From contig CAVOWW010000043.1 of the NCBI GenBank assembly GCA_963700255.1, positions 1 to 42,073 on the forward strand: DNA of 42,073 nucleotides, in the 5' to 3' direction. Position numbers and translations under genes: made by a program. Positions 34,047-42,073 of this stretch are shown here, piece by piece; within the stretch, counting starts at the first letter, position 1, and the number at the start of each line of letters is the position of its first letter. The stretch is from UBA10649 sp963700255. GTDB lineage: Bacteria; Actinomycetota; Actinomycetes; S36-B12. The notes under the pieces were generated by a model. That model made no database searches, had not been told where the DNA came from, and saw nothing but the letters and a program-made list of their open reading frames with translations.

Positions 34047-35088
34047 TCACCCGGTCGTTCGCCTCCTGCTCGGCGATCGTGATGCGCACGCCCTCGCCTG
34101 CGAACGGGCGCACGGTGATCCCGGCCGCCTCGCACGCCGCGGCGAATGCCCCCGAGTCCTCGCCCAGGCGCAGCCACACGAAGTTGGCCTCGGTGCGGTG
34201 CACCGTCCAGCCCTGGTCGCGCAGCGCGTCCCAGACCCGCGTGCGCTCCTCGACGAGGTGCAGCACCCGGGCGAGCAGCTCGTCCTCCGCGTCCAGCGAG
34301 GCGATGGCCGCCTCCTCGGCGATCGTCGAGACCCCGAAGGGCGTGGCCGTCTTGCGCAGCGCCTCGGCGACCCGTTCGTGCGCGATGGCGAAGCCCACGC
34401 GCAGGGCCGCCAGGCCGTAGGCCTTCGAGAACGTGCGAAGCACGACGACGTTCGGGTAGCGACGGAAGAGGTCGATCCCGTCCGCCACGTCATCGCCGGC
34501 GATGAACTCCCGGTACGCCTCGTCGAGGACGACGATGACGTCCCGCGGTACGCGGTCGAGGAAGGAGACGAGCTCGGCCTCGGTCACCACCTGGCCGGTG
34601 GGGTTGTTCGGGTTGCAGACGAACACGACGCGCGTGCGATCGGTGACGGCCGCCAGCATGGCCTCGAGGTCGTGGCGCTCGTCCGGGAGCAACGGCACCT
34701 GGACGCTGGTGGCTCCGGAGATCTGCGTCCAGATGGGGTAGGCCTCGAAGCTGCGCCAGGCGTAGAGCACCTCGTCGCCCGGACCGGCCGCCGCCGCGAT
34801 GATCTGCCCGCACACCGCGACACTGCCCGTCCCGAGCGCGATCGCCTCGGCGGGGACGTCGAAACGCTCCGCGATCGCCTCGACCAGACGTCGGGAGAAC
34901 GGGTCGGGATAGCGATGGATGTCCTGGGCCGCCCGCGTGATCGCCGCGAGCACGCTCGGCAGCGGCGGAAAGGGGTTCTCGTTGCTGGAGATCTTGTAGG
35001 CGACGATGTCGTCGCGTTCGGCGGGGCGCTGCCCGGCCTTGTATGCCGGCAGGTCGTCGATGTCGGGGCGCAGGCGGGGGAGCGTCAC
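34009..35088 (-). CDS. hisC: Histidinol-phosphate / aromatic aminotransferase (HisC family, PLP)
   Basis: This 359-residue class I/II aminotransferase contains ISSNENPFPPLPSV, the CNPNNPTGQ loop, LDEAYREF and the PLP-binding Lys in TFSKAYGLAALRVG, with the C-terminal Arg motif EGVRITI. No other his genes are nearby, so it may be the HisC2/Pat-type aromatic aminotransferase rather than the histidine enzyme. It overlaps the convergent acyltransferase by 38 bases at the 3' end. The GTG start has TAGGCT seven bases upstream and no Shine-Dalgarno. Confidence 0.88.
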   Translation of the reverse strand: MTLPRLRPDIDDLPAYKAGQRPAERDDIVAYKISSNENPFPPLPSVLAAITRAAQDIHRYPDPFSRRLVEAIAERFDVPAEAIALGTGSVAVCGQIIAAAAGPGDEVLYAWRSFEAYPIWTQISGATSVQVPLLPDERHDLEAMLAAVTDRTRVVFVCNPNNPTGQVVTEAELVSFLDRVPRDVIVVLDEAYREFIAGDDVADGIDLFRRYPNVVVLRTFSKAYGLAALRVGFAIAHERVAEALRKTATPFGVSTIAEEAAIASLDAEDELLARVLHLVEERTRVWDALRDQGWTVHRTEANFVWLRLGEDSGAFAAACEAAGITVRPFAGEGVRITIAEQEANDRVITVARTLRERLG

Positions 35089-35095
35089 GAAGGCG

Positions 35096-35101
35096 AGCCT
35101 A
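35096..35101 (-). promoter_or_regulatory. Leaderless-type -10 element (TAGGCT) of the hisC-like gene
   Basis: TAGGCT on the minus strand ends seven bases before the GTG at 35088 and is 18 bases from the -10 element of the divergent phosphatase gene. Confidence 0.5.
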
Positions 35102-35119
35102 CGTGCCGGCGTTACCGAT

Positions 35120-35125
35120 TAGCCT
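35120..35125 (+). promoter_or_regulatory. Leaderless-type -10 element (TAGCCT) of the phosphatase gene
   Basis: TAGCCT ends seven bases before the GTG at 35133. Its -35 region would coincide with the -10 element of the divergent hisC-like gene. Confidence 0.5.
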
Positions 35126-35132
35126 TTCGGCT

Positions 35133-36656
35133 GTGACCCTCCGGACAAGGACGCTGATCGCGTCGGGCGTCGCCCTCGTGGCGCTCCTCCTCATGGGCCT
35201 GGTACTCCTCGCGCAGTACACGCTGACCGCGGCCACGAGCATCGCGCTGCAGTCGGGACTGTCTCCTGCCGTCGACACCACCGCGACGCTCGCCCTCGAG
35301 CAGTCGAACGCCAGCGGGGCGCTCGCGGACTACATCATGCTGAGCCGGGAGGCCTCGCTCGACGAGTACCGGCAGACGATCGGCCGGGCCACCACCCTCA
35401 TCGACGAGCTCAAGGACTCCGTGGCCGAGGATCCGGAGCTGACCGATCTGGTCGCCGCTGTCCGGGCCGCCCAGCGCGGCTGGGTGAAGACGGACGCCGA
35501 GCCGTCGATCACGCTCATGGAGGCCGGGAAGCGCACGCGCGCGATCAAGGAGACCAGCTCGCCCGAGTCGTGGGCCGCCTACGACGCCATGACCGCTGCG
35601 ACCGCGGCCCTGCAGAAGTCGCTCAACAGCACCCGCGACGAGGCCGCGGACGCGGTCGCAGGTTTCACGGGACTGCTCGGTGTCTCCCTGCTCGTGGTGG
35701 GCCTGATCGTCCTTCTCGGGCTCGCCGCGTTCTTCGGGGGACTGCAGTCGTGGGTGCTGGCGCCGCTGAGGGGCCTGCGCGAGGACATCCAGCGCGCCGC
35801 CCGCGAACCGGGGCACATGTCGCCGATCCGACCGATAGGCCCGCCCGAGCTGAGGGCCGTCGGCATCGATGCGGAGCTCCTGCGCCGCGGCCTGGTCCGT
35901 GAGATCGACGAGGCGCAGGCGGCGAGGGAGGGCCTGGTCCAGGACGCCCCGCTCGTCGCCGCGATGCAGGCCGAGCTGCGCGGTTCCCCTGTCTCCTCGG
36001 CGCCCGGGCTGGTCGTCGCGGGATCCATGCAGTCCGCCGAAGGCGTCGTCGCCGGCGACTGGTGGGACGCAGTGACCCGTCCGGACGGGACCGTGGCCGT
36101 CGTCGTGGCCGATGTCTCGGGCCACGGCCCCGAGGCCAGCGTCACCGCGGTGCGGGTGCGCTCGATCATGCGCGCGGCCCTGCAGGCCGGGATCTCGCCC
36201 GATGCGGTCATGTCGATGGCGGCCGGGGCCTGCTCGGATGACGAGCACTTCGTCACCGCCATCATCCTGGTCCTCGACGCCGAGGGCGGTGCGCTCTCGT
36301 GGTGCAACGCCGGGCATCACCCCGCGATCGTCGTCACTCGCGACAAGGAGGCCTCGCTGTGCGAGCCCACCGGGCCGCTCGTCTCGGCCCTCGGCGGCGA
36401 GTGGACGATGCGGGCCCGGCTGTTCGAGCCGGGTGACGTCGTGGTGGCCTTCACGGACGGCCTCGTCGAGTCCCGCAACGCCGACGGCGACGAGCTGGAG
36501 TCCTCGAAGGTCTCCCAGTTCATCAGGGGCATGGACGGCCCGGTCCGGGAGAACCCCGAGGAGCTGATCTCCCGCCTCCTCGCGCAGGTGCGCCACCGCG
36601 CTGCCGACTGGCGACGGGACGATGTGACATTGGTCGCTGCGGCGCGCCGACACTGA
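35133..36656 (+). CDS. Membrane-anchored PP2C/SpoIIE-type serine phosphatase
   Basis: The 507-residue protein starts with a membrane helix (residues 9-29), then an extracytoplasmic helical sensor of about 145 residues, a second helix (about 175-203), a HAMP-like linker and a PP2C-SpoIIE catalytic domain from about residue 290. Metal-binding residues are seen in AGDWWDAV, VADVSGHGPEASV, FTDGLVESRNADG and the final RDDVTLVA. Such proteins dephosphorylate anti-sigma factor antagonists in response to an external signal. No anti-sigma or antagonist gene lies beside it, so its partner must be elsewhere. The GTG at 35133 is chosen because TAGCCT sits seven bases upstream and the membrane helix follows immediately. 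Confidence 0.9.
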   Translation: MTLRTRTLIASGVALVALLLMGLVLLAQYTLTAATSIALQSGLSPAVDTTATLALEQSNASGALADYIMLSREASLDEYRQTIGRATTLIDELKDSVAEDPELTDLVAAVRAAQRGWVKTDAEPSITLMEAGKRTRAIKETSSPESWAAYDAMTAATAALQKSLNSTRDEAADAVAGFTGLLGVSLLVVGLIVLLGLAAFFGGLQSWVLAPLRGLREDIQRAAREPGHMSPIRPIGPPELRAVGIDAELLRRGLVREIDEAQAAREGLVQDAPLVAAMQAELRGSPVSSAPGLVVAGSMQSAEGVVAGDWWDAVTRPDGTVAVVVADVSGHGPEASVTAVRVRSIMRAALQAGISPDAVMSMAAGACSDDEHFVTAIILVLDAEGGALSWCNAGHHPAIVVTRDKEASLCEPTGPLVSALGGEWTMRARLFEPGDVVVAFTDGLVESRNADGDELESSKVSQFIRGMDGPVRENPEELISRLLAQVRHRAADWRRDDVTLVAAARRH

Positions 36657-36701
36657 GGCGGGCCGTTCGGGCCACTCCCGTCCGCATGGCACCATGGACG
36701 G

Positions 36702-37971
36702 ATGCGCCGATTCCCCATCGCCCTTGCCAGCCTGTCCGCCGCTCGCCGTGGTCGCGTCCCTCGTGGTCGCTCCCGCTGCCCAGGCGGCGCCCGCACCCCT
36801 GTCGCCGTCAGTGAGCCTCAAGGGGACGACGATCGCCCGCACCTTGTTCGGCATGCACGTGTTCAACCTCCAGGACGGGGTGTTCCCGACCGTTCCCGTC
36901 GGGTCGATCCGGCTGTGGGACAACCAGACGACCTGGTCGTCGATCGAGACCGCGCAGAACGTCTTCGACTGGACCAAGCTCGACTCGGCCGTCAACACCG
37001 CTCGGGGCAACGGGGTGAGCGACATCCTCATGGTCCTGGCGGGCACGCCTGCGTGGGCCACCGACAACCCGACGTCGGGCGGCGCTGCCGGCGTCCTTCA
37101 AGGGGCGGCGGGCATGCCCAAGGACCTGGCCGACTGGGACGACTGGGTACGACAGGTCGCCACCCGCTACAAGGGCAAGATCACCGCGTACCAGCCCTGG
37201 AACGAGGCCAACCTCGTCACCTTCTCCACCGGGACGCCCAAGCAGATGGCACAGCTCACCAAGCGGGCCTACGACATCATCAAGTCCATCGACCCGACCG
37301 CGACCGTGGTGGCCCCGAGCACCGGCACGCGCCTCGGTGGCCCCTTCAAGCGCTTCTACCCCCCATTCCTTCGCGAGCTCAAGGCGCTGGGCTGGCCGGT
37401 CGACGTGTGGGCCGCGCACACCTACCCCGCCTCGCTCGGCACCCCGGTGGAACGCGCCGTCCTGGCGCGGAACTTCCTGGCGGTCCTTGCCGCCGAGGGT
37501 GCCCCTGACCTGCCGGTGTGGGACACGGAGAACAACTTCGGCCTGGCCGGTCCCGGGGCCGAGAACCCCGACCAGGACATCGTCGACCGGCGGGCCGCGG
37601 ACTGGACCGCCCGTACCTACCTCGACGCGCTCCGCCTCGGCATCAGCCGGGTGTACTGGTACGCGTGGGGGCCGGAGAACGATCTCGTCGGCATCCAGAT
37701 GAACACCGGGCGGCCCGCTGCGACGGCCTACCGCACGCTGCAGGACTGGATCGTCGGGGCCACGTTCAACGGCTGCTCCCCGGCCACCCGCAGCGATGTC
37801 ACCTGCCGGTTCGCCAAGGACGGCAAGGTGTTCCGGATCGTGTACCCCGAGCGCGGCCGGGCTGCGTTCCCGACGAAGGGCTTCAGCCAGGTCTGCTCGC
37901 TCGACGGGACGTGCAAGCCGGTCACCAAGGCGAAGATCCGGACCTTCAGCCCGGTCCAGCTGCGCAAGTAG
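36702..37971 (+). CDS. Secreted clan GH-A glycoside hydrolase (GH39/GH5-like; frameshifted in signal peptide)
   Basis: The mature protein is a TIM-barrel glycosidase of about 390 residues: FDWTKLDSAV, the acid/base Glu in YQPWNEANLV and the nucleophile Glu in VWDTENNFG, then YWYAWG near the end of the barrel. A short C-terminal domain has several Cys (FNGCSPATRSDVTC, QVCSLDGTCKP) that may form disulfides. The signal peptide is split: MRRFPIALASLSA is in one frame and LAVVASLVVAPAAQA in the next, with the join near 36741. The span of 1270 bases (3n+1) fits one extra base. An ATG at 36694 gives an in-frame but implausible N-terminus. Substrate polysaccharide unknown. Confidence 0.82.
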
Positions 37972-37993
37972 CCACCCGCTCTCAACGAAAGGG

Positions 37994-38779
37994 CTACGGG
38001 GAGCGCTCCTCGGCGACGGAGTTGCCGCCGTCGACGACGATGCACTGGCCCGTCACGTAGGCGGCCCCCGGCGTGCACAGCCACGCCACCGCACTGGCCA
38101 CCTCGGTCGCGGTGGCACTGCGCCCGACCGGCACGCTGTGACCCTGGGCTGCCTCATGCTCGGTCTGCGACCCGGTCGCGATCCAGCCGGGGGCCACCGC
38201 GTTGGCCGTGACGCCCACGGGGCCGAAGTCGACCGCGATCGACCGGGCGAGGCCGACCATCGCGGCCTTGGCCGCGGCGTAGGCGGGCTCGTCGCGCATG
38301 GCCATCACCGGACCCGTCACGCTGGCCACGTTGACGATCCGCCCCCATCCCCGGGCGGCCACGTGCGGCATCGCGGAGCGGCACATCAGGAAGGCGGTGT
38401 CGAGGTTGCGCGCCATGCCGGCACGCCACGTCGCGAGGTCCATCGACAGCAGGCCCCCTGACTCGGCACCGCTCCCGACGCTGACCATCCCGGCGTTGTT
38501 GACGACGATGTCCAGTGCGCCATGCGCTGCGATGACCTCGTCGACGACCCGTGCGGCCTGCGCCTCGTCCGTCAGGTCGGCCACATGACCCGTCACCCGG
38601 GCACCCGACGCCACCAGCTCGGACACGCGGTCGTGGATCCGGTCGGTCGTGGACGTCACCGCGACTGACGCCCCGAGATCGGCGAGCAGCGCGGCGCACG
38701 CGAACCCGATCCCGGACGCCGAGCCCGCACCGGTGATGAGGGCGACCCTTCCCGACAGGTCGAACGGCGCGGGGATCAC
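37994..38779 (-). CDS. Short-chain dehydrogenase/reductase
   Basis: This 261-residue classical SDR has the cofactor motif TGAGSASGIGFA, NNAG, catalytic Ser in NVASVTG and YAAAK, with the C-terminal GQCIVVDGGNSV. It is of the 3-oxoacyl/sugar-alcohol dehydrogenase type, so the substrate is open. Its ATG overlaps the stop of the upstream aminotransferase gene (ATGA), meaning the two are translated together and probably act on one substrate, for instance an amino alcohol or hydroxy-ketone. Confidence 0.9.
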   Translation of the reverse strand: MIPAPFDLSGRVALITGAGSASGIGFACAALLADLGASVAVTSTTDRIHDRVSELVASGARVTGHVADLTDEAQAARVVDEVIAAHGALDIVVNNAGMVSVGSGAESGGLLSMDLATWRAGMARNLDTAFLMCRSAMPHVAARGWGRIVNVASVTGPVMAMRDEPAYAAAKAAMVGLARSIAVDFGPVGVTANAVAPGWIATGSQTEHEAAQGHSVPVGRSATATEVASAVAWLCTPGAAYVTGQCIVVDGGNSVAEERSP

Positions 38780-40138
38780 GACGCCATCAGCATCGCCACG
38801 GCGTCACGGAAGAGCACCGTATGCAGGTCGACGTCGGCCCCCGTCGTCTCGGGGCACATCAGCGCCATGTTGTGGAAGGGCGTGATGAGCACGCCGCGGT
38901 TCGACAGGTAGAGGTGCAGGTACTCCTCGATGTCGTCATCGTGCGCGGCGGCGGACTCGGTGCCGGTGCGGGGAGCAGGGCGGACGAAGCGGTACTCGGC
39001 GCGTGCCCCGAGCTGCGCGACGGACCACGGCACATCGAACTCGTCGAGCGTGGCGTCGACTCCCTCGCGGAACCGGGTCGCAAGGGCGATCATGTGGGTG
39101 AACGCGGCGTCGGTGAGGACCTCGCCGAGTGTGGCGCGCATCGCGGCCGTGGAGAGGACGTTGCCCGCAAGCGTGCCGCCCACTCCGCCGACGTCGACCA
39201 GATCGGCCTCCGCATGCGCGCGGATCTGATCGGCGATCTCGTTCGTGATCCCGTACGCGCCGGACGGGATGCCGCCGCCGATGCTCTTCCCGATGACGAA
39301 GATGTCCGGCTGCAGGCCCCAGGCGGACGTGCATCCGCCCGGCCCCGCCGAGATGGTGTGCGTCTCGTCGATCAGGAGCAGCGTCCCGTACCTCGTGCAC
39401 AGCTCGCGGCACGCCTCAAGGAAGCCGGGCTCCGGAAGCACGATGCCGATGTTCGTCAGCGCCGGCTCCATGACGAGCACCGCGACGTCACCGTGCGCCA
39501 GCCCCGCCTCGACGGAAGCGATGTCGTTGAACTCGGCGACCCGGGTGGTCTGGCTCACCGGCACAGCCGGCCCCACGTTGCCGCCCCGGGGCAGGGTCTG
39601 CCCGTCCTCGCCCATGATGACGAAGGTCTCGTCGACGGACCCGTGGTAGCAGTACGAGAAGGCCATCACCATCGGTCGGCCGGTGACCATGCGGGCGAGC
39701 CGCAGGGCCCAGCGGTTGGCATCAGTCGCGGTGAGGCTGAACGACCACAGGGGCATCCCGAAACGACGGGTGAGGTCGGCCGCCACCCACTCCGCGTCGA
39801 GGCTGGGCATCATCGTCGTGATCCCGCCCGCCCGCCCGATGCGCTCCTGGACGGCGGCGACCGTGGCCGCAGGCGAGTGCCCGGCCATCGACCCCGTGTC
39901 GCCGAGCGCGAAGTCGACGTACTCGTGCCCGTCGACGTCGGTGACCCGGTTTCCGTGGGCCGTGGCCAGGTAGAGCGGGTAGCCCCCCGACCACTTGTTC
40001 ATCCAGGTCATCGGGTACCCCGCCGAGCAGGTGATCGGCGGCCTCGAAGGCCGCCCGCGACGTCGGCGTACGACGCGCGTGCTCGGCACGTTCCGTCTCG
40101 AGGAGGGTCGCCAGCTGCTCGCGATCGATGGTTGCCAC
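38776..40138 (-). CDS. Class III aminotransferase, glutamate-1-semialdehyde aminomutase-like (frameshifted)
   Basis: The PLP enzyme of about 453 residues reads VTDVDGHEYVDFALGDTGSMAGHSP, FSYCYHGSVDETFV, LLIDETHTISAGPGG (PLP Asp region) and FVIGKSIGGGIPSGAYG with the Schiff-base Lys. It belongs to the aspartate aminotransferase/GSA superfamily, but the context is not tetrapyrrole synthesis. The first 40 residues (MATIDREQLATLLETERAEH to DHLLGG) lie in another frame; one extra base in the GGG or CCCC runs at 40013-40021 explains this, and the span of 1363 bases is 3n+1. The GTG at 40138 follows AAGGAG by six bases. It is coupled to the SDR gene. Confidence 0.85.
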
Positions 40139-40274
40139 AGGTGCTCCTTCGTCGGTGCGGTACCCCGCTGCGCCCATCCAACCAACTGCCGACCGTCACG
40201 TCTGCCGTTGACGGAGCCGCGATGGCTGACTGCCGGGAGGGAACGCTCCACGTCGTACATGGAAGGCTGGTGCC

Positions 40275-40817
40275 GTGAGCACCACGCCCGCCCAGGATCC
40301 GACCCCCCTCGACCTCGCCTTCCGGGTCGGCCCCATCACGATGGATCCGCACCGGATCATCTACTCGACGATCCTGCTGATGACCACGTATGCGATCTAT
40401 GACGAGGGCACCGACCCGCTGAAGGCGGGCCCGATCATCGAGATCGTCGGCCTGTCGATCGCCCCGCTGTTCGCCCTTGCCATGGCGCACGCGTTCTCTG
40501 ATTCGCTGGACATGCAGATCCGCAATGGCCGTCGCCTGACGCGAGCAGACCGCCTGCACCTGTTCGGCACGAACCTGCAGTACCTCTACGTCGCGATTCC
40601 GCCGACCCTCCTCATCATGGCGCTGGCATTCTTCGGGCTGGACGCCAACCGCATCATCCTGATCGTCCAGGTCGTGGGACTGTTCTCGCTCGGTTGGTGG
40701 GGCTACTTCGCGGGACGGCAGGCTGGGGTCACCCGCCTGCGACGCTGGTCGTTCGCCGTCAACTACGCACTGCTGGGGGTGCTCGTCGTCGTGGTCGAGC
40801 TCATCATCACGCACTAG
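40275..40817 (+). CDS. Four-helix membrane protein of unknown function
   Basis: This 180-residue protein has four hydrophobic segments (about residues 28-45, 55-75, 105-125 and 130-175, the last possibly two helices). A conserved-looking HAFSDSLDMQIRNGRRLTRADR loop joins helices two and three. No known family was recognised. GGAAGG (40261-40266) eight bases before the GTG supports the start. It diverges from the aminotransferase gene; the 136-base gap holds no other feature I can name. Its 3' end overlaps the convergent kinase gene by 11 bases. Confidence 0.75.
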   Translation: MSTTPAQDPTPLDLAFRVGPITMDPHRIIYSTILLMTTYAIYDEGTDPLKAGPIIEIVGLSIAPLFALAMAHAFSDSLDMQIRNGRRLTRADRLHLFGTNLQYLYVAIPPTLLIMALAFFGLDANRIILIVQVVGLFSLGWWGYFAGRQAGVTRLRRWSFAVNYALLGVLVVVVELIITH

Positions 40818-42073
40818 CCCACGCAGGCACCCCGTCGGCGCCCGGCCGCGACAGGACCCCCGCGGCCACGCCACCGAGGAAGGCCGCCCCCATGGCCCCC
40901 GGCTCCTGCAGGTCCATCACCTCATGCGCTCCCAGCTGCCGGGCCTTGGCATCGGCGACCATGGGATTGCGCGTCCAGCCGCCGGCGAGCACGGCAGAGG
41001 TATGGGGCCCGGCCACGGTGGCCATCTGCTCGAGCGCGACTCCTGACATCTCGGTCAGGTCCTCGACGACGCTGCGCCACGTCAGCCCCGGCGAGATGCC
41101 GTCGGTGATGCCGCCCAGGACGAGGGCGTCGTTGCCGACGTCGACGAGCCGGGGCGCGCCCTCCCCCCGCTCGACCGCGAGCGCTGCCTCGCCCAGCGCC
41201 CGTCGGGCATCTCGGTCGACCGCTCCGAGCATGGCGGCCACCCGCTCCAGCGAGAGCCCGGTGAGCCGGCCCGCGAGGAGGATCTGGTGGTCCGGGAGAA
41301 CCGACCAGTCGACGTCGATGTCCTGGTCGGTCAGCCACTCGATCTGATCGGTCTCGACCCGACGCGACACCGTCCGGATGAGCGCCTCGGCCGTGCCCAT
41401 CGAGTCGAACAGGGCGCCGTCACGGGCCGCGCCGGAGACGAGGACGGCGGCCTGGTGGTCGAGCCCGGCGACCGTCAGGACGGCTCCCCGAAGGACACCG
41501 GGCACGTCGGCTCCCGTGGCCGCCCCGGCCGGGTCGCCCGCCCAGATGCGCTGGGCCGGGAGGAGGTCACCCACGAGATCGACCGCCACGGGCCACGGCT
41601 CACGCCGGGAGATGTCGAGCATCCCCGTGCGTGAGGCCAACGACGCCTCACTGACCTCCTCGCCCCCCATCGCTCGGACGATCCACTCGGCGATGCACAG
41701 GTGGCGCACGGCTGCGGATGCCGAGGGCACGTGGGCCCTCAGCCACAGGACCTTCATCAAGCGACGGCTTGGAGTTCAGCCGGCGCCCGGTCGCCCGCTG
41801 GAAGTCCCGCGCCGCCACGACGGCCCGGACGGACGCCGCGTCCCCGCGCGGATCGAACCAGGCGAGCGCCGGGGCGCAGGGATCCCCCTGGGGATCGATC
41901 AGTACGCCCGCCTCGGCTATCCCGGTCACCCCGATGGAGCGGACCGTGACGTCCTCCCCGGCCTGCTCAGCGGCCTGGGCGCACACGGCGATGACCGTCT
42001 CGGCCAGTACCCGCGGGTCAGCATCGGCCAGCGGCCCCGAGTGCCGCCACGGTGTCTCGCGTGCCGCGAGCGC
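40807..42073 (-). CDS. FGGY-family carbohydrate kinase (N-terminus outside window; frameshifted)
   Basis: The fragment covers most of an FGGY kinase. The N-terminal domain shows VRSIGVTGIAEAGVLID, PALAWFDPRGD and ATGRRLNSKPSL; the C-terminal domain shows DSMGTAEALIR and SAVLAGGWTRNPMVADAKARQLG with the usual nucleotide-binding glycines. It phosphorylates a sugar or polyol; xylulokinase, gluconokinase and related members cannot be told apart here. The frame breaks near 41762 at GTCGCTTGATGAAG: deleting one base joins SKPSL to MKVLWLRAH. The true start lies beyond 42073. With the SDR and aminotransferase it may serve a sugar or amino-sugar catabolic route. Confidence 0.85.

Noticed and set aside
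40008..40874. Long antisense open frames rich in Arg, Gly, Asp and His across most genes
   Set aside because: They are complements of real genes in high-GC DNA, show charge-biased composition, and lack start signals or recognisable domains.
1..42073. Programmed frameshifting as the cause of the broken frames
   Set aside because: The breaks have no shared slippery motif, occur in unrelated genes and in both directions, and sit mostly in homopolymers; sequence error explains them more simply.
1..42073. Mobile elements, CRISPR arrays, tRNA or rRNA genes
   Set aside because: I looked for transposase or integrase motifs, regularly spaced repeats, tRNA-like cloverleafs and rRNA segments and saw none.

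Overview
The window is about 42 kb of very GC-rich, gene-dense DNA from a high-GC Actinomycetota. Three lines of evidence point there: a DprE1/DprE2/UbiA decaprenyl-phosphoryl-arabinose cassette, a DosR/DosS-type hypoxia two-component pair, and a mycothiol-type (MDMPI/DinB-like) enzyme. A PPA1498-type metallophosphoesterase makes Nocardioidaceae/Propionibacteriales my best guess, but that is inference. I see no rRNA, tRNA, CRISPR array, transposase, integrase or phage gene; this looks like ordinary chromosome.

Layout. (1) 1-5224: tail of a membrane protein, a pirin, a small membrane protein, then the minus-strand operon membrane protein-ubiA-dprE1-dprE2, which makes the arabinose donor of the cell envelope. 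(2) 5306-10419, plus strand: a FadE5-like acyl-CoA dehydrogenase behind a tandem palindromic operator, copC, a copD-ctaG fusion, and a rhodanese lipoprotein behind a CsoR/CstR-like operator. (3) 10416-16091, minus strand: a binding-protein-dependent ABC importer (lipoprotein, two permeases, ATPase) ending in a coupled cytoplasmic metallophosphoesterase. (4) 16241-18719: L,D-transpeptidase-like protein, nitrilase-family amidase, MDMPI-like protein. (5) 18716-22081, minus strand: branched-chain 2-oxoacid dehydrogenase E1alpha-E1beta-E2. (6) 22178-30825: dosR on the plus strand facing the minus-strand run cydA-cydB-cydD-cydC-dosS, with a DosR-like box upstream of cydA. (7) 30902-37971: EamA transporter, acyltransferase-SGNH protein, HisC-like aminotransferase, membrane-anchored PP2C phosphatase, secreted clan-A glycosidase. 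(8) 37994-42073: SDR, class III aminotransferase, membrane protein and an FGGY sugar kinase cut by the window end.

The most interesting unit is region 6. A cytochrome bd oxidase operon is followed directly by a DosS/DosT-like heme sensor kinase that keeps the proximal histidine, and the matching DosR regulator is encoded tail-to-tail with it. A 16/20 match to the DosR consensus sits 125 bp upstream of cydA. Together this suggests a self-contained, oxygen-responsive respiratory module.

Two cautions govern the reading. At least twelve genes or gene segments are broken by a one-base indel, mostly in G or C runs, while homology continues in the next frame. This pattern is far more likely to be consensus-sequence error than a dozen pseudogenes, so these genes are annotated across the shift. 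Also, many genes lack a Shine-Dalgarno sequence but carry TANNNT 6-7 bases before the start codon, the signature of leaderless transcripts; I used this to choose several starts.
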